Below, piece after piece: positions 1 through 8,111 of a stretch of DNA of 64,000 nt. The first letter of the stretch is position 1, and each line of letters opens with the position of its first letter. The stretch comes from Ignatzschineria larvae DSM 13226 (lineage in GTDB: Bacteria; Pseudomonadota; Gammaproteobacteria; Cardiobacteriales; Wohlfahrtiimonadaceae). The stretch lies in contig NZ_CP150637.1 in the NCBI RefSeq assembly GCF_038500265.1, forward strand, positions 1,451,501 through 1,515,500. The letters run 5' to 3'. The translations under genes were made by a program, and so were the position numbers. Under the pieces are notes generated by a model that saw nothing but the letters and a program-made list of their open reading frames with translations, was not told where the DNA came from and did no database searches.

Positions 1-613
1 TGTCCGACTCCGCTGGATCTATCTGCTGATTATTCGTTGTGCCAATATCCGCTGATTTTTCATTGAATGCTTGTTTTGCTAATCGCTCCCGACGTTCTTT
101 AGCAAGCATTGCTCGTCTCTCTTCTTGAGATTTCATCGGCACTGATTTAATCTGCATCAATGCAGCAATCTCTTCATCAAAGGCGCGAGTATTAGGGTTC
201 TCTGGCATAATTGAGATCCGAAATGGCGGAATTTTCCAACGCTTTTTAGAGATCTTATTTAGGTGAGTTTCTAATGATTTACGAATCTCTTTCTGATAGA
301 AATTAAATGCAGCCCCAAACTCGCCTCGTGGCGTTCCAATCACCCAATAGTACTTGCCAATCGTCGCAATAAAAAGTCGCCCTTTTAATCTCGGCGGTAA
401 AAAAAACTGAAACCAAGGCTCTATGTAGGAGAGTTGTAGTGATCTTTTAAGGTAGATTGTGAGCATCTTGTAAGTCTCTTCAGGTGAGCGTTTACGGGAC
501 ATCTTACCAATTTCACGTTGCACATTACGAAGCCTACCTTTGACCTCTATCTCATCTAATTTTTTACGAGGAACGATCTCATCATCCCAAGGATTCAATT
601 CTTCTCTCTTCAT
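1..613 (-). CDS. DUF721 / DciA-like protein, C-terminus cut by window edge
   Basis: An uninterrupted reading frame starts at an ATG at 613 and is still open at base 2, so the gene continues past the left edge. The first ~60 residues are basic. A central stretch (residues about 75-135, including WVIGTPRGEFG and ending KIPPFRISIMP) follows the pattern of the DUF721 fold: a hydrophobic strand, then a helix, then a strand ending in Pro. DciA is the DnaB-helicase operator protein of most bacteria without DnaC. A charged, probably disordered tail follows (ERRAMLAKERRER). The family call rests on pattern only, without conserved catalytic residues, so it is tentative. It is divergent from the next gene with about 180 bases between them. 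Confidence 0.55.
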   Translation of the reverse strand, partial: MKREELNPWDDEIVPRKKLDEIEVKGRLRNVQREIGKMSRKRSPEETYKMLTIYLKRSLQLSYIEPWFQFFLPPRLKGRLFIATIGKYYWVIGTPRGEFGAAFNFYQKEIRKSLETHLNKISKKRWKIPPFRISIMPENPNTRAFDEEIAALMQIKSVPMKSQEERRAMLAKERRERLAKQAFNEKSADIGTTNNQQIDPAESD

Positions 614-795
614 AGGCTCTTTAAAAATTATAGAAAAAGCGATTCCGCATATACAAATATTGATAATAAATATAAATTCCCTACATTCATTCTTTAGAAT
701 AAATCTTAAAAATTTTTAAAATTTAATTAAGGAATGCGTTATGATAGAGGCAATTTACAATAACCATTCAACGATCATGACAGGAGCTTCCTAAC

Positions 796-2433
796 ATGCA
801 TACGCTTGCTCGCTTTGGGCGTTATCTACCCCTTATTTTGTCGATTCTCTTTACAATTTATGGATTATTCTTCGCTCATCATACCACAACTATATGGGTT
901 CTGACGGGCATTACTGCGATTCTTTCAGTGATCGGAATCATCGATATCTCACAAAATAGTTACGCTGTCCGAAAAAATTACCCTATTGTCGGGAATCTGC
1001 GCTATCTACTCAAACATTTCCGCTCAGAAATCCGCCAATACTTTATCGAGTCAGATAACGATGCCGTTCCCTTTACCCATGCTGAACGCAAGCTTGTCTA
1101 CGCACGCGCTAAGAATATTGCGCAGGATTCTGTACAAGCATTTGGAACACTACAAAACACCTACGAACCAGGTTATCAATTTATTACCCATTCGATGGCA
1201 ACAGTCCCTGCAAGTGACCCTGCAACTTTCAGGGTGACCATCGGTGGTGATGATTGTCTTCACCCTTATTCTGCCTCTATTCTCAATATTTCCGCAATGA
1301 GTTTTGGTGCACTGAGCGCTCATGCAATCGAGGCACTCAATGGAGGTGCAAAAATGGGCAACTTTGCCCATGATACAGGGGAAGGCGGCATTAGCCCTTA
1401 TCACCGGAAACATGGTGGTGATCTGATTTGGGAATTAGGAAGCGGTTACTTTGGTTGCCGCACCGAAGATGGCTTCTTTGATCCTGTAAAATTTGAGCAA
1501 CAAGCGGCTGATCCTCAAATTAAGATGATTGAAATTAAGCTAAGCCAAGGCGCAAAACCAGGACATGGTGGCGTATTACCCAAAGATAAAATTAGTGAAG
1601 AGATCGCAGCAACTCGCGGAGTACCTCGAGATCGAGATTGTATCTCTCCCTCTAATCACAGTGCTTTCTCAACACCGATTCAGCTTCTTGAATTTATTAA
1701 GAAGCTCCGTGAATTAAGTGGTGGAAAACCTGTTGGCTTCAAGCTTTGTATCGGCCATCCCTGGGAGTTTATGGGGATTGCTAAAGCGATGCTTCTTACC
1801 AATATTCTCCCTGACTTTATTGTCGTAGATGGAAAAGAAGGTGGGACAGGTTCAGCCCCTATTGAATTTGCCGACCATATTGGAACGCCACTACAAGAAG
1901 GGCTACTCTTCGTACACAATGTTTTAGTGGGAACAGGCTTACGTAAAAAAATCCGAATTGGGGCTAGCGGTAAAATCATTACTGCATTTGATATCACTCG
2001 AACCATTGCTATTGGTGCTGATTGGGTTAACTCAGCTCGTGGATTTATGTTCGCTTTAGGTTGTATTCAATCTCGAAGCTGTCATACCAATAATTGCCCT
2101 ACAGGAATTGCCACACAAGATCCCTTACGACAAAAAGCATTAGTGGTTGAAGATAAAATGGCGCGCGTCAAAAATTTCCATCACAATACCCTTCATGCGC
2201 TCTCTGAAATGCTCTCTTCTGCCGGCGTTTCCCATCCATCTAAACTATTACCTCAACATTTAGTGATGCGTTCCTCTGAAAATGAGATTCGCCTCTTCTC
2301 TAATATGCACTTCTATCTACCGGAAGGTGCGCTACTTGGAGATGAGATTGACAGTAATTACTACTCAAGTATTTGGAATATTGCACAAGCAGAATCATTC
2401 CAACCTCGTGTTGTGATTCCTAAGGTTGTCTAG
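796..2433 (+). CDS. FMN-binding glutamate synthase family protein, membrane-anchored
   Basis: The 545-residue protein opens with two hydrophobic segments (residues ~12-30 and ~33-50) that should anchor it in the inner membrane. The rest matches the synthase (FMN/Fe-S) domain of glutamate synthase large subunits. It has the glycine-rich FMN-barrel segments (GGTGSAP, GASGKI) and a GltB-type cysteine cluster (CIQSRSCHTNNCPTGIA) that in GltB holds a 3Fe-4S centre. It lacks the glutamine amidotransferase domain, as is usual for this stand-alone family, whose physiological substrate is not established. The start is supported by AGGAG at 782-786. No partner small subunit is adjacent, and a strong terminator follows at 2512-2549. 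Confidence 0.85.
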   Translation: MHTLARFGRYLPLILSILFTIYGLFFAHHTTTIWVLTGITAILSVIGIIDISQNSYAVRKNYPIVGNLRYLLKHFRSEIRQYFIESDNDAVPFTHAERKLVYARAKNIAQDSVQAFGTLQNTYEPGYQFITHSMATVPASDPATFRVTIGGDDCLHPYSASILNISAMSFGALSAHAIEALNGGAKMGNFAHDTGEGGISPYHRKHGGDLIWELGSGYFGCRTEDGFFDPVKFEQQAADPQIKMIEIKLSQGAKPGHGGVLPKDKISEEIAATRGVPRDRDCISPSNHSAFSTPIQLLEFIKKLRELSGGKPVGFKLCIGHPWEFMGIAKAMLLTNILPDFIVVDGKEGGTGSAPIEFADHIGTPLQEGLLFVHNVLVGTGLRKKIRIGASGKIITAFDITRTIAIGADWVNSARGFMFALGCIQSRSCHTNNCPTGIATQDPLRQKALVVEDKMARVKNFHHNTLHALSEMLSSAGVSHPSKLLPQHLVMRSSENEIRLFSNMHFYLPEGALLGDEIDSNYYSSIWNIAQAESFQPRVVIPKVV

Positions 2434-2511
2434 ATATCATCTAAGATTAAGTTGCAATGAGATTATTGAGACTTAACAATTAAGACTCTAATAAGATTCA
2501 ATAATTTCAAC

Positions 2512-2549
2512 AAAAAGGCTAAGTAACCATATCGTTACTTAGCCTTTTT
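2512..2549 (+). terminator. Rho-independent terminator of the glutamate-synthase-like gene
   Basis: A 16-base inverted repeat (AAAAAGGCTAAGTAAC and its complement) with a 6-base loop runs into a T run. The A-rich left side could let it work in both directions, but tamB ends ~260 bases further on, past the dispersed repeat, so the clear client is the upstream gene. Confidence 0.9.
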
Positions 2550-2602
2550 GCTATTCAATGCCAATATAAACATATAAATTATAGAGACATATTCTATCTA
2601 AC

Positions 2603-2681
2603 TTATAACAAGATCAGCTCAAAATAAGCTCATTTAAATGCCGGCACATCAGCCTATCAAGGCGAGGAGGCTATTCTATCC
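2603..2681 (+). repeat. Dispersed 79-base repeat, copy 1
   Basis: This segment matches 55922-56000 over the same 79-base length with about 12 differences by eye, and the reverse complement of 50049-50119 over most of its length. Shared parts are TTATAACAAGATC, TTCAAAATAAGC, AAATGCCGGCACATC and TTCTATCC. An internal stem (AGCCT near 2651, AGGCT near 2668) is kept in the other copies by paired changes. It lies in the gap between the glutamate-synthase-like gene's terminator and the end of tamB. I see no protein or mobility gene in it; it behaves like a REP/BIME-type or MITE-type intergenic element. Confidence 0.75.
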
Positions 2682-2810
2682 GACATTTTACAAGCTTTTG
2701 TTTAGTAAGTATATTCTTTCAAATATCATACCAGCTACTTAAAAACCAATAAGAACAGAGAGAGAGATAAAAAAGTGTAGAAAGTCGGTCATCCCTATCT
2801 AATTTCAATT

Positions 2811-5800
2811 CTAGAAATCCCGTGAATAGTTCAAGTTCACACTCTCGCCCTCACTCATAAAGGCGGCATTCACATTGAAGTATTTTAAGAAGCTATAACG
2901 TAATAGCGCAAATGCACTCTCACCCTCTTCAACGCCAACGCCTAACCCCACATAGAAACTATTGGCAAATCGCTTCCCTAAACCTACACCAATGTGCCCA
3001 TTCGGTGTCTCCATAAAACCAAGATCAGTAAGCCCTACTTTGCTCGCAAGACTCGTATCAGAACTTGATACAGGCTCACCCATCGCAATCTTACGCAGCA
3101 TATTCAGAAGCATTAAATTTTCAGCCGCTGAACCTAAGTTAGGGCTTCTGCCGAGGAACAAGTAAGAGGCAATTTCGATATCTGTCATGGTAGGCGATGA
3201 ATAGAGTTCCACTCTTGGTGCTTCTGCACTACCTAAGACTTTAACACCAACTCGAAGCTCTCGACCTTCAATTTCATTCATAAATTGTCGTGAGGCTTGG
3301 ATATCAAGTGCAGGATTGGTAATCGATGCGCCTGAGAATTGAATTTTACCGCGATCTAACTGTAATACTTGGCCATAGATATCAAATTGTCCTTGTCCTA
3401 CATTGATCACACCTAATCCTCGAATTGGTTGGCTACCATAATCTTTTAAGACTTTTAAACCGCCGCTTAAGTGAGCTTTAAGCCCTTCAGCGCCGACTAA
3501 GATATCATTTCCTAAGATCACATTCAGATCCATAGAGAAGTTATCCATAAAGCTTTCGCTACGCTTTTGATCATAGCCATCCCCTACGATAATAGTATCT
3601 TCTGAAACTTTCACGACAGAACCAGCGCCACCCATAGAGGCATGCATATAGTAGAGTTCAGGTATTAATATTGATCCTTTCAATTGATAGCGCTGAATAT
3701 TACCTGAATGTTTGCCGGTAAATTGTACTTTAGGAGAGATCATCACTTTAATATCACGACTATCCGCTAATTGGATATCACCGCCTGATGCATTCAATTC
3801 TGTACTAAAATTGGCAATATTATAGTAACCATCGAGGTTTAAAGTTCCTTTGTTAGTGCCTACACTTCCTTTAATAAAGAATTCTGGCGCTCCCTCTTGT
3901 AGAGCAACATCTAAATTAATCGCCTTCAAACGGCTATTCAATGATGCGATATAGAGATACCCATCTTTAATTGAGAGATTAGCACCAATTTGGGGATGTA
4001 CAATCGGCCCTTGCACTTTCCCCTTCAAGAGAACCTCTCCTCCAATATCCTGTAATACCGGCATTAAGGGAGAGACCCAATCAAAACTTGGGATATTAGC
4101 GACAACACTGGCATCTACAAGGTTCTCTTTAAAGAGATCGTTCATCTCTCCTTTACCCTGAACACGCAAATATTTTCCCCAATCGACATTGAGATTACTG
4201 GTCACTTTTTCAGGAAGAGCATGCACTTCTAATAATGTTTTATCTAAGGGAATTAAGATTTCTCGCCCTTGAAAGCGGTAACGGATGTCCCCTTTTGCCA
4301 AGGCTAAGTTTACAACGCCGACAAAATCTTCTTCGGTAGTAAATTGTCCGGCAATGGTCACATTTGCTTTAGTATTAATCGAGAGATCGGGTGGTAAATA
4401 ACTCTCAATTAGTGACGAAGGTAGATTATTAAGGGTAATAACTGCTGTATTAATACCTTCCACGCTCCGGCCACCTTCAGCACAGAAAACGATATAGCCT
4501 TGCTCATAACATGCGGAACTTAGTGAGACGGTATTATCCTTAGCACGATAGTAGAAATAAGCAGGTTTATTAAGCTTATAATCCCCCACAAAATCAGAAC
4601 TTACCACGGAATTTTGTAGATAGAGCGTAAAGGTAGGATCTGTAAATACATCGGTTAAGGCCGCAATCCCATCTGATTTAATCGTCCCAACAATACTATC
4701 AAGATCAAAGTTAAAATGATGGGAATCTGCTTTTCCTGCAACTTTATATTCCATCTTCTTCACAAGGATCTGGCGGTCATCTGCAGGCAATAGCGCCATC
4801 GGTTTATTCTCTTGATAAGTTAAAGTCTCATCAATCTCACCATCAGATTCTTTAATATTGGCCACTTCAATCTTATTCACAGATTGATCTGCTGATTTAG
4901 CACTTTTAGCCTGTTCTAGATTTTCCACTAAAAGATCAAGATCAAACTCATCCGTTAAGCTTCCATCAAACTGTAACTTTAAGAGCGACAAATAGATCGT
5001 ATCAAACCGCATTTTATCAAGTTGCAACAAGATATCAGCATTATAGTTTTCGTGATTCGCTTTTAGTAATAAGGATTGCAATTGCAAACCAAAAGCATTG
5101 ATATTCGAGATATTAACATCTGCCACTAAGATAGGTTTGAGCACTTCACCCTTAAGATTGATGTCCCCCATTAAAGAGCCACTGATATCCGGGTGTAACT
5201 GCGATAAGTAAGGTGCATTCATCTTTAGATTGAGATCGACATTTAGTGGATCTTTAGCTGACCATTCACTATTGAGCATAATCTGATTCGAAAGATTTTT
5301 AAGATGCAGATAACTCTTAATATCGCTTAATCCCGTCACCTCATTATCCACTTTCAATAAGATAGGATCATTCAAGAAATTTGCCCAATCCACCCGGCCA
5401 TTTAAATCAGCTGTAAACTTCTCTAATTCGCCTTTTACTTCGGTATTTAGTGCTAAATTGAGTTCGTTACCACTAATAAAGGCTTCTTGCGCATAAATCG
5501 CTAAATTGAGATCAAAAGTTTCGGTGGGAATATCAATATTTCCATTCAGTGCTACAACAAATGGAAGGTCGACATCAGGGCCTGCTAATGCTTGTAAATC
5601 CCCGATCGTATTTTCAATTGTGACATGATTATCTTCAAGCTTAGCATTGATTAATTGAATATCATTCATCGCTAAATAGAAATCATCGACCTTTAAAGTG
5701 CTGTTTGTGATATCAATGGTTTTAATTTCAGCATTAATGGGAATATTGAGAGATTTAAGAGCAAATGGCTCACTCGCTTCCTCTTCTGTCTCGATCTTCT

Positions 5801-6335
5801 CAATCGGTGTAAAATTAAGGTTAGCGCCCTCTACTTCAAGGTGATTAATCGCAACTTTCTTCTCTAATAGTTGGCCATAATTCCAATCTAACGTTAATTT
5901 AGGAATCTCTAAAGGCTCATAATTAGGCAAATTGAGTGTCACATCTTCAAGTGTAAAACGTTTTCCTAGCTGCCCTTCAGCATTGTGAATTAAGACATAT
6001 TGTGGAAAATAATGATTTGCAACATTAACAATCGTCCGAAGCCCTGATTCTGTATCTAATAGATAGAAGAAGAGTAGAACAATGACCACAATTAAAATTA
6101 ACAGCAGATTTAGTATAAACGTCAAAAAGCGACCTAAAAGCGTACGTCTTCTGCGCTTAGGTTTTTTAGCTTTTTTAGTTTTTTTAGCTTTTTCTGACTT
6201 TGAGTCACCCATTGCTTCCTGCATTTGATCTTGCTCATTTTCAATGTTAGAAGCTTCTTGAACAGTTGGTTCTTCCGATTGGTGTACTTTATCAGTATTA
6301 CTATTCATAGATGACTTTTCCGCTTTATCGCTCAT
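2811..6335 (-). CDS. tamB: Translocation and assembly module protein TamB
   Basis: About 1174 residues. A long charged N-terminal tail (Lys/Glu, then KKPKRRRRTLLGR) precedes one transmembrane helix (residues ~75-97), which should place it in the inner membrane with the rest in the periplasm. The body is long beta-rich repeating sequence typical of AsmA-like lipid-transport bridges, and the last ~330 residues match the TamB/DUF490 domain (for example GLGVINVGQGQFDIYGQVL and FLGRSPN near the end). TamB proteins link inner and outer membranes and help lipid transport or outer-membrane protein assembly with TamA. The ATG at 6335 is preferred over the GTG at 6341 because AAGG lies just upstream at the right distance. 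tamA is not next to it here, which is unusual. The N-terminal tail is longer than in E. coli. Confidence 0.9.
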   Translation of the reverse strand: MSDKAEKSSMNSNTDKVHQSEEPTVQEASNIENEQDQMQEAMGDSKSEKAKKTKKAKKPKRRRRTLLGRFLTFILNLLLILIVVIVLLFFYLLDTESGLRTIVNVANHYFPQYVLIHNAEGQLGKRFTLEDVTLNLPNYEPLEIPKLTLDWNYGQLLEKKVAINHLEVEGANLNFTPIEKIETEEEASEPFALKSLNIPINAEIKTIDITNSTLKVDDFYLAMNDIQLINAKLEDNHVTIENTIGDLQALAGPDVDLPFVVALNGNIDIPTETFDLNLAIYAQEAFISGNELNLALNTEVKGELEKFTADLNGRVDWANFLNDPILLKVDNEVTGLSDIKSYLHLKNLSNQIMLNSEWSAKDPLNVDLNLKMNAPYLSQLHPDISGSLMGDINLKGEVLKPILVADVNISNINAFGLQLQSLLLKANHENYNADILLQLDKMRFDTIYLSLLKLQFDGSLTDEFDLDLLVENLEQAKSAKSADQSVNKIEVANIKESDGEIDETLTYQENKPMALLPADDRQILVKKMEYKVAGKADSHHFNFDLDSIVGTIKSDGIAALTDVFTDPTFTLYLQNSVVSSDFVGDYKLNKPAYFYYRAKDNTVSLSSACYEQGYIVFCAEGGRSVEGINTAVITLNNLPSSLIESYLPPDLSINTKANVTIAGQFTTEEDFVGVVNLALAKGDIRYRFQGREILIPLDKTLLEVHALPEKVTSNLNVDWGKYLRVQGKGEMNDLFKENLVDASVVANIPSFDWVSPLMPVLQDIGGEVLLKGKVQGPIVHPQIGANLSIKDGYLYIASLNSRLKAINLDVALQEGAPEFFIKGSVGTNKGTLNLDGYYNIANFSTELNASGGDIQLADSRDIKVMISPKVQFTGKHSGNIQRYQLKGSILIPELYYMHASMGGAGSVVKVSEDTIIVGDGYDQKRSESFMDNFSMDLNVILGNDILVGAEGLKAHLSGGLKVLKDYGSQPIRGLGVINVGQGQFDIYGQVLQLDRGKIQFSGASITNPALDIQASRQFMNEIEGRELRVGVKVLGSAEAPRVELYSSPTMTDIEIASYLFLGRSPNLGSAAENLMLLNMLRKIAMGEPVSSSDTSLASKVGLTDLGFMETPNGHIGVGLGKRFANSFYVGLGVGVEEGESAFALLRYSFLKYFNVNAAFMSEGESVNLNYSRDF

Positions 6336-6546
6336 CTTCACCTTTTAAATTCACGTGATTATTGATCATGAAATATGATCTGATGACCCTACTTATCCCA
6401 ATTCATGCCTATTTGTAATAGCGTTTACTTACGATGATCAAAATAGGAAATACCTGATATTCTACCTTGTTTTATAGCAAGATTGAAATAGTTCGGTATC
6501 TGTAATAGAAAGACCCTATACTCTTCCTGTTAAAATAATAATAAAA

Positions 6547-6606
6547 TTTTTAACAATAGCGTATTTAACAATAAAGTGTTTAACAATAAAGTGTTTAACA
6601 ATAGCT
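6547..6606. repeat. Four 15-base tandem repeats upstream of tamB
   Basis: Four head-to-tail 15-base units (6547-6561, 6562-6576, 6577-6591, 6592-6606) share the core TTTAACAATA. The two middle units are almost identical (TATTTAACAATAAAG and TGTTTAACAATAAAG). They lie in the 320-base gap between the start of tamB and the end of the Nif3-like gene. Apart from this block the gap is AT-rich and shows nothing I can name. They could be protein-binding iterons or simple replication-slippage repeats. Confidence 0.8.
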
Positions 6607-6657
6607 TCTTGATAAAGGGGATCACAAATAAAAACAACTGGTTATAACAGATATCAG

Positions 6658-7419
6658 CTAGATCGGATTATCAATATCCATAAATTCGACTTCAAGTCCA
6701 TAGCTCTGTCCGTATTCCGACTGCAACCACTCACCAAGCGCCTTTACACCGCCACGTTCTGTTGCATGATGTCCGGCGGCAAAAAAGTGAATCCCAAGTT
6801 CCCGGGCAATATAAATTGTTCTTTCTGATACTTCACCGGTAATAAAGGCATCAAACCCGGCTTCAGCCACTTCTTCTAACATATCCTGCGCTGCACCACT
6901 GCACCACGCAATTCGTTTAATTAGCTTCGGGCCGGAAGCTTCTACGAAAGGTTTACGATCTAAACTCTGTTCGATGAGTTTCGCTAATGAAACAACATCC
7001 ATAGCTTCAGACAACTCACCGGTTAATACTAAAGGTTGCTCATCTGATAAAGGCGCTATATTAACAATATTCCATAACTTCCCGAGCATTGCATTATTAC
7101 CCAATGTCGGCTCAAGATCTAGCGGGAGATGGTATGCATAGAGATTAATCCCGCCTTCAATCAAACGTTTAATGCGCTGGTATTTCATTCCGCGAATAGC
7201 GGGTGCCTCACTCTTCCAGAAATAGCCATGATGCACTAATATTGCATCAGCTTTATATTCAATAGCCGCCTCAATGAGCTCTAAACTCGCTGTTACCCCG
7301 GTAATAATTCGTTTAACATCCGATTTTCCCTCAACTTGAAGGCCATTCATTGTATAATCTTTGATCCGATGACTATTTAAAAATTCATTGAGTATTATTT
7401 CTAGTTTTAAGTTATTCAT
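6658..7419 (-). CDS. Nif3-like dinuclear metal centre protein (YbgI family)
   Basis: 253 residues, the usual length of the short Nif3/YbgI family, which forms a hexameric toroid with a two-metal site. Two metal-ligand motifs are visible: HHGYFWK near residue 64 and GHHATERGG near residue 216. The start MNNLKLEIILNEFL and the GLQVEG motif near residue 26 also fit. Older databases call these GTP cyclohydrolase I type 2, but a specific reaction is not settled for the bacterial proteins. It is transcribed toward tamB, ~320 bases away, so it is probably a separate unit. Confidence 0.88.
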   Translation of the reverse strand: MNNLKLEIILNEFLNSHRIKDYTMNGLQVEGKSDVKRIITGVTASLELIEAAIEYKADAILVHHGYFWKSEAPAIRGMKYQRIKRLIEGGINLYAYHLPLDLEPTLGNNAMLGKLWNIVNIAPLSDEQPLVLTGELSEAMDVVSLAKLIEQSLDRKPFVEASGPKLIKRIAWCSGAAQDMLEEVAEAGFDAFITGEVSERTIYIARELGIHFFAAGHHATERGGVKALGEWLQSEYGQSYGLEVEFMDIDNPI

Positions 7420-7894
7420 ATTTTTAACTCTATGTTGAGTATCTTAATAAAAGGTGTTTTTTCGCAAAGACAGAATTGTTGTCTATATATGATTAGATTT
7501 AATTTGATTAGACTTAATTACTAAGACAGGAATATTATTCGTAAGTCTTATTTAATAAATCATGATTTATTGAGTTTACCCGTGATATTTAAAGATTATA
7601 AGACAACTCAATGCATTAATCATTAAAGATCGACCAGATAGTTCATACCTTGAACCGATTGTTATGTTTTTTGAAGTCTTATTAGCGCAATCTGATTCCT
7701 CCCTATAGCCATTTTGCATCTGATACTCATCTAACTGAACACATTAGAACTCGTAATATCAAAAAGCATCATTTTATGCACCGCTTAATCTCTTAAGCGG
7801 TAAATTAAAAATAGCGGCTCAAAATATCTAGTGATTACTTTACAGCATTTAAAACTGTTAATTTTTATTTTAACAAACAATGATTTGTAAAAAA

Positions 7895-7914
7895 TAATCA
7901 ATGGATATTGATTA
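7895..7914. promoter_or_regulatory. Perfect 8+4+8 palindrome upstream of fdnG
   Basis: TAATCAAT, a GGAT spacer, then the exact complement ATTGATTA. A perfect 20-base dyad of this kind is typical of a dimeric regulator's operator. It is not an FNR box, because the TTGAT/ATCAA half-sites face the wrong way. The regulator is unknown. Confidence 0.45.
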
Positions 7915-8034
7915 GGCATATAAGCCGATTGACTAACGCTCTATTTACATTTATTTAAGAAAAAATTCGTTAAATTAGTTATAATTTGTCGTTTAAATTA
8001 CTTTTCACACCAATATACAGACCATCAACTTCTT

Positions 8035-8048
8035 ATGATCTATATCAA
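8035..8048 (+). promoter_or_regulatory. FNR-like box upstream of fdnG
   Basis: ATGAT-CTAT-ATCAA differs at one base from the FNR consensus TTGAT-N4-ATCAA. It lies 64-77 bases before the fdnG start. Anaerobic activation by FNR is known for E. coli fdnGHI. Its distance from the best -10 candidate (8058) is shorter than in classical activation, so the call is weak. Confidence 0.35.
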
Positions 8049-8111
8049 TGATTAAAAGATAATACGGGTTTTCTGTGCATCGGTGATTCAACATCATAAA
8101 AGGATACGACA

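Larger units (their letters stand above)
7420..8111. other. 692-base upstream region of the formate dehydrogenase operon
   Basis: No credible gene on either strand. It is AT-rich and contains two operator-like signals listed separately (7895-7914 and 8035-8048). A third, weaker inverted repeat, ACAAA-N6-TTTGT, lies at 7873-7888. A GATAAT hexamer at 8058-8063 could be a -10 element, and AAAGG just before the ATG serves as ribosome binding site for fdnG. The length suggests complex regulation. Confidence 0.6.
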
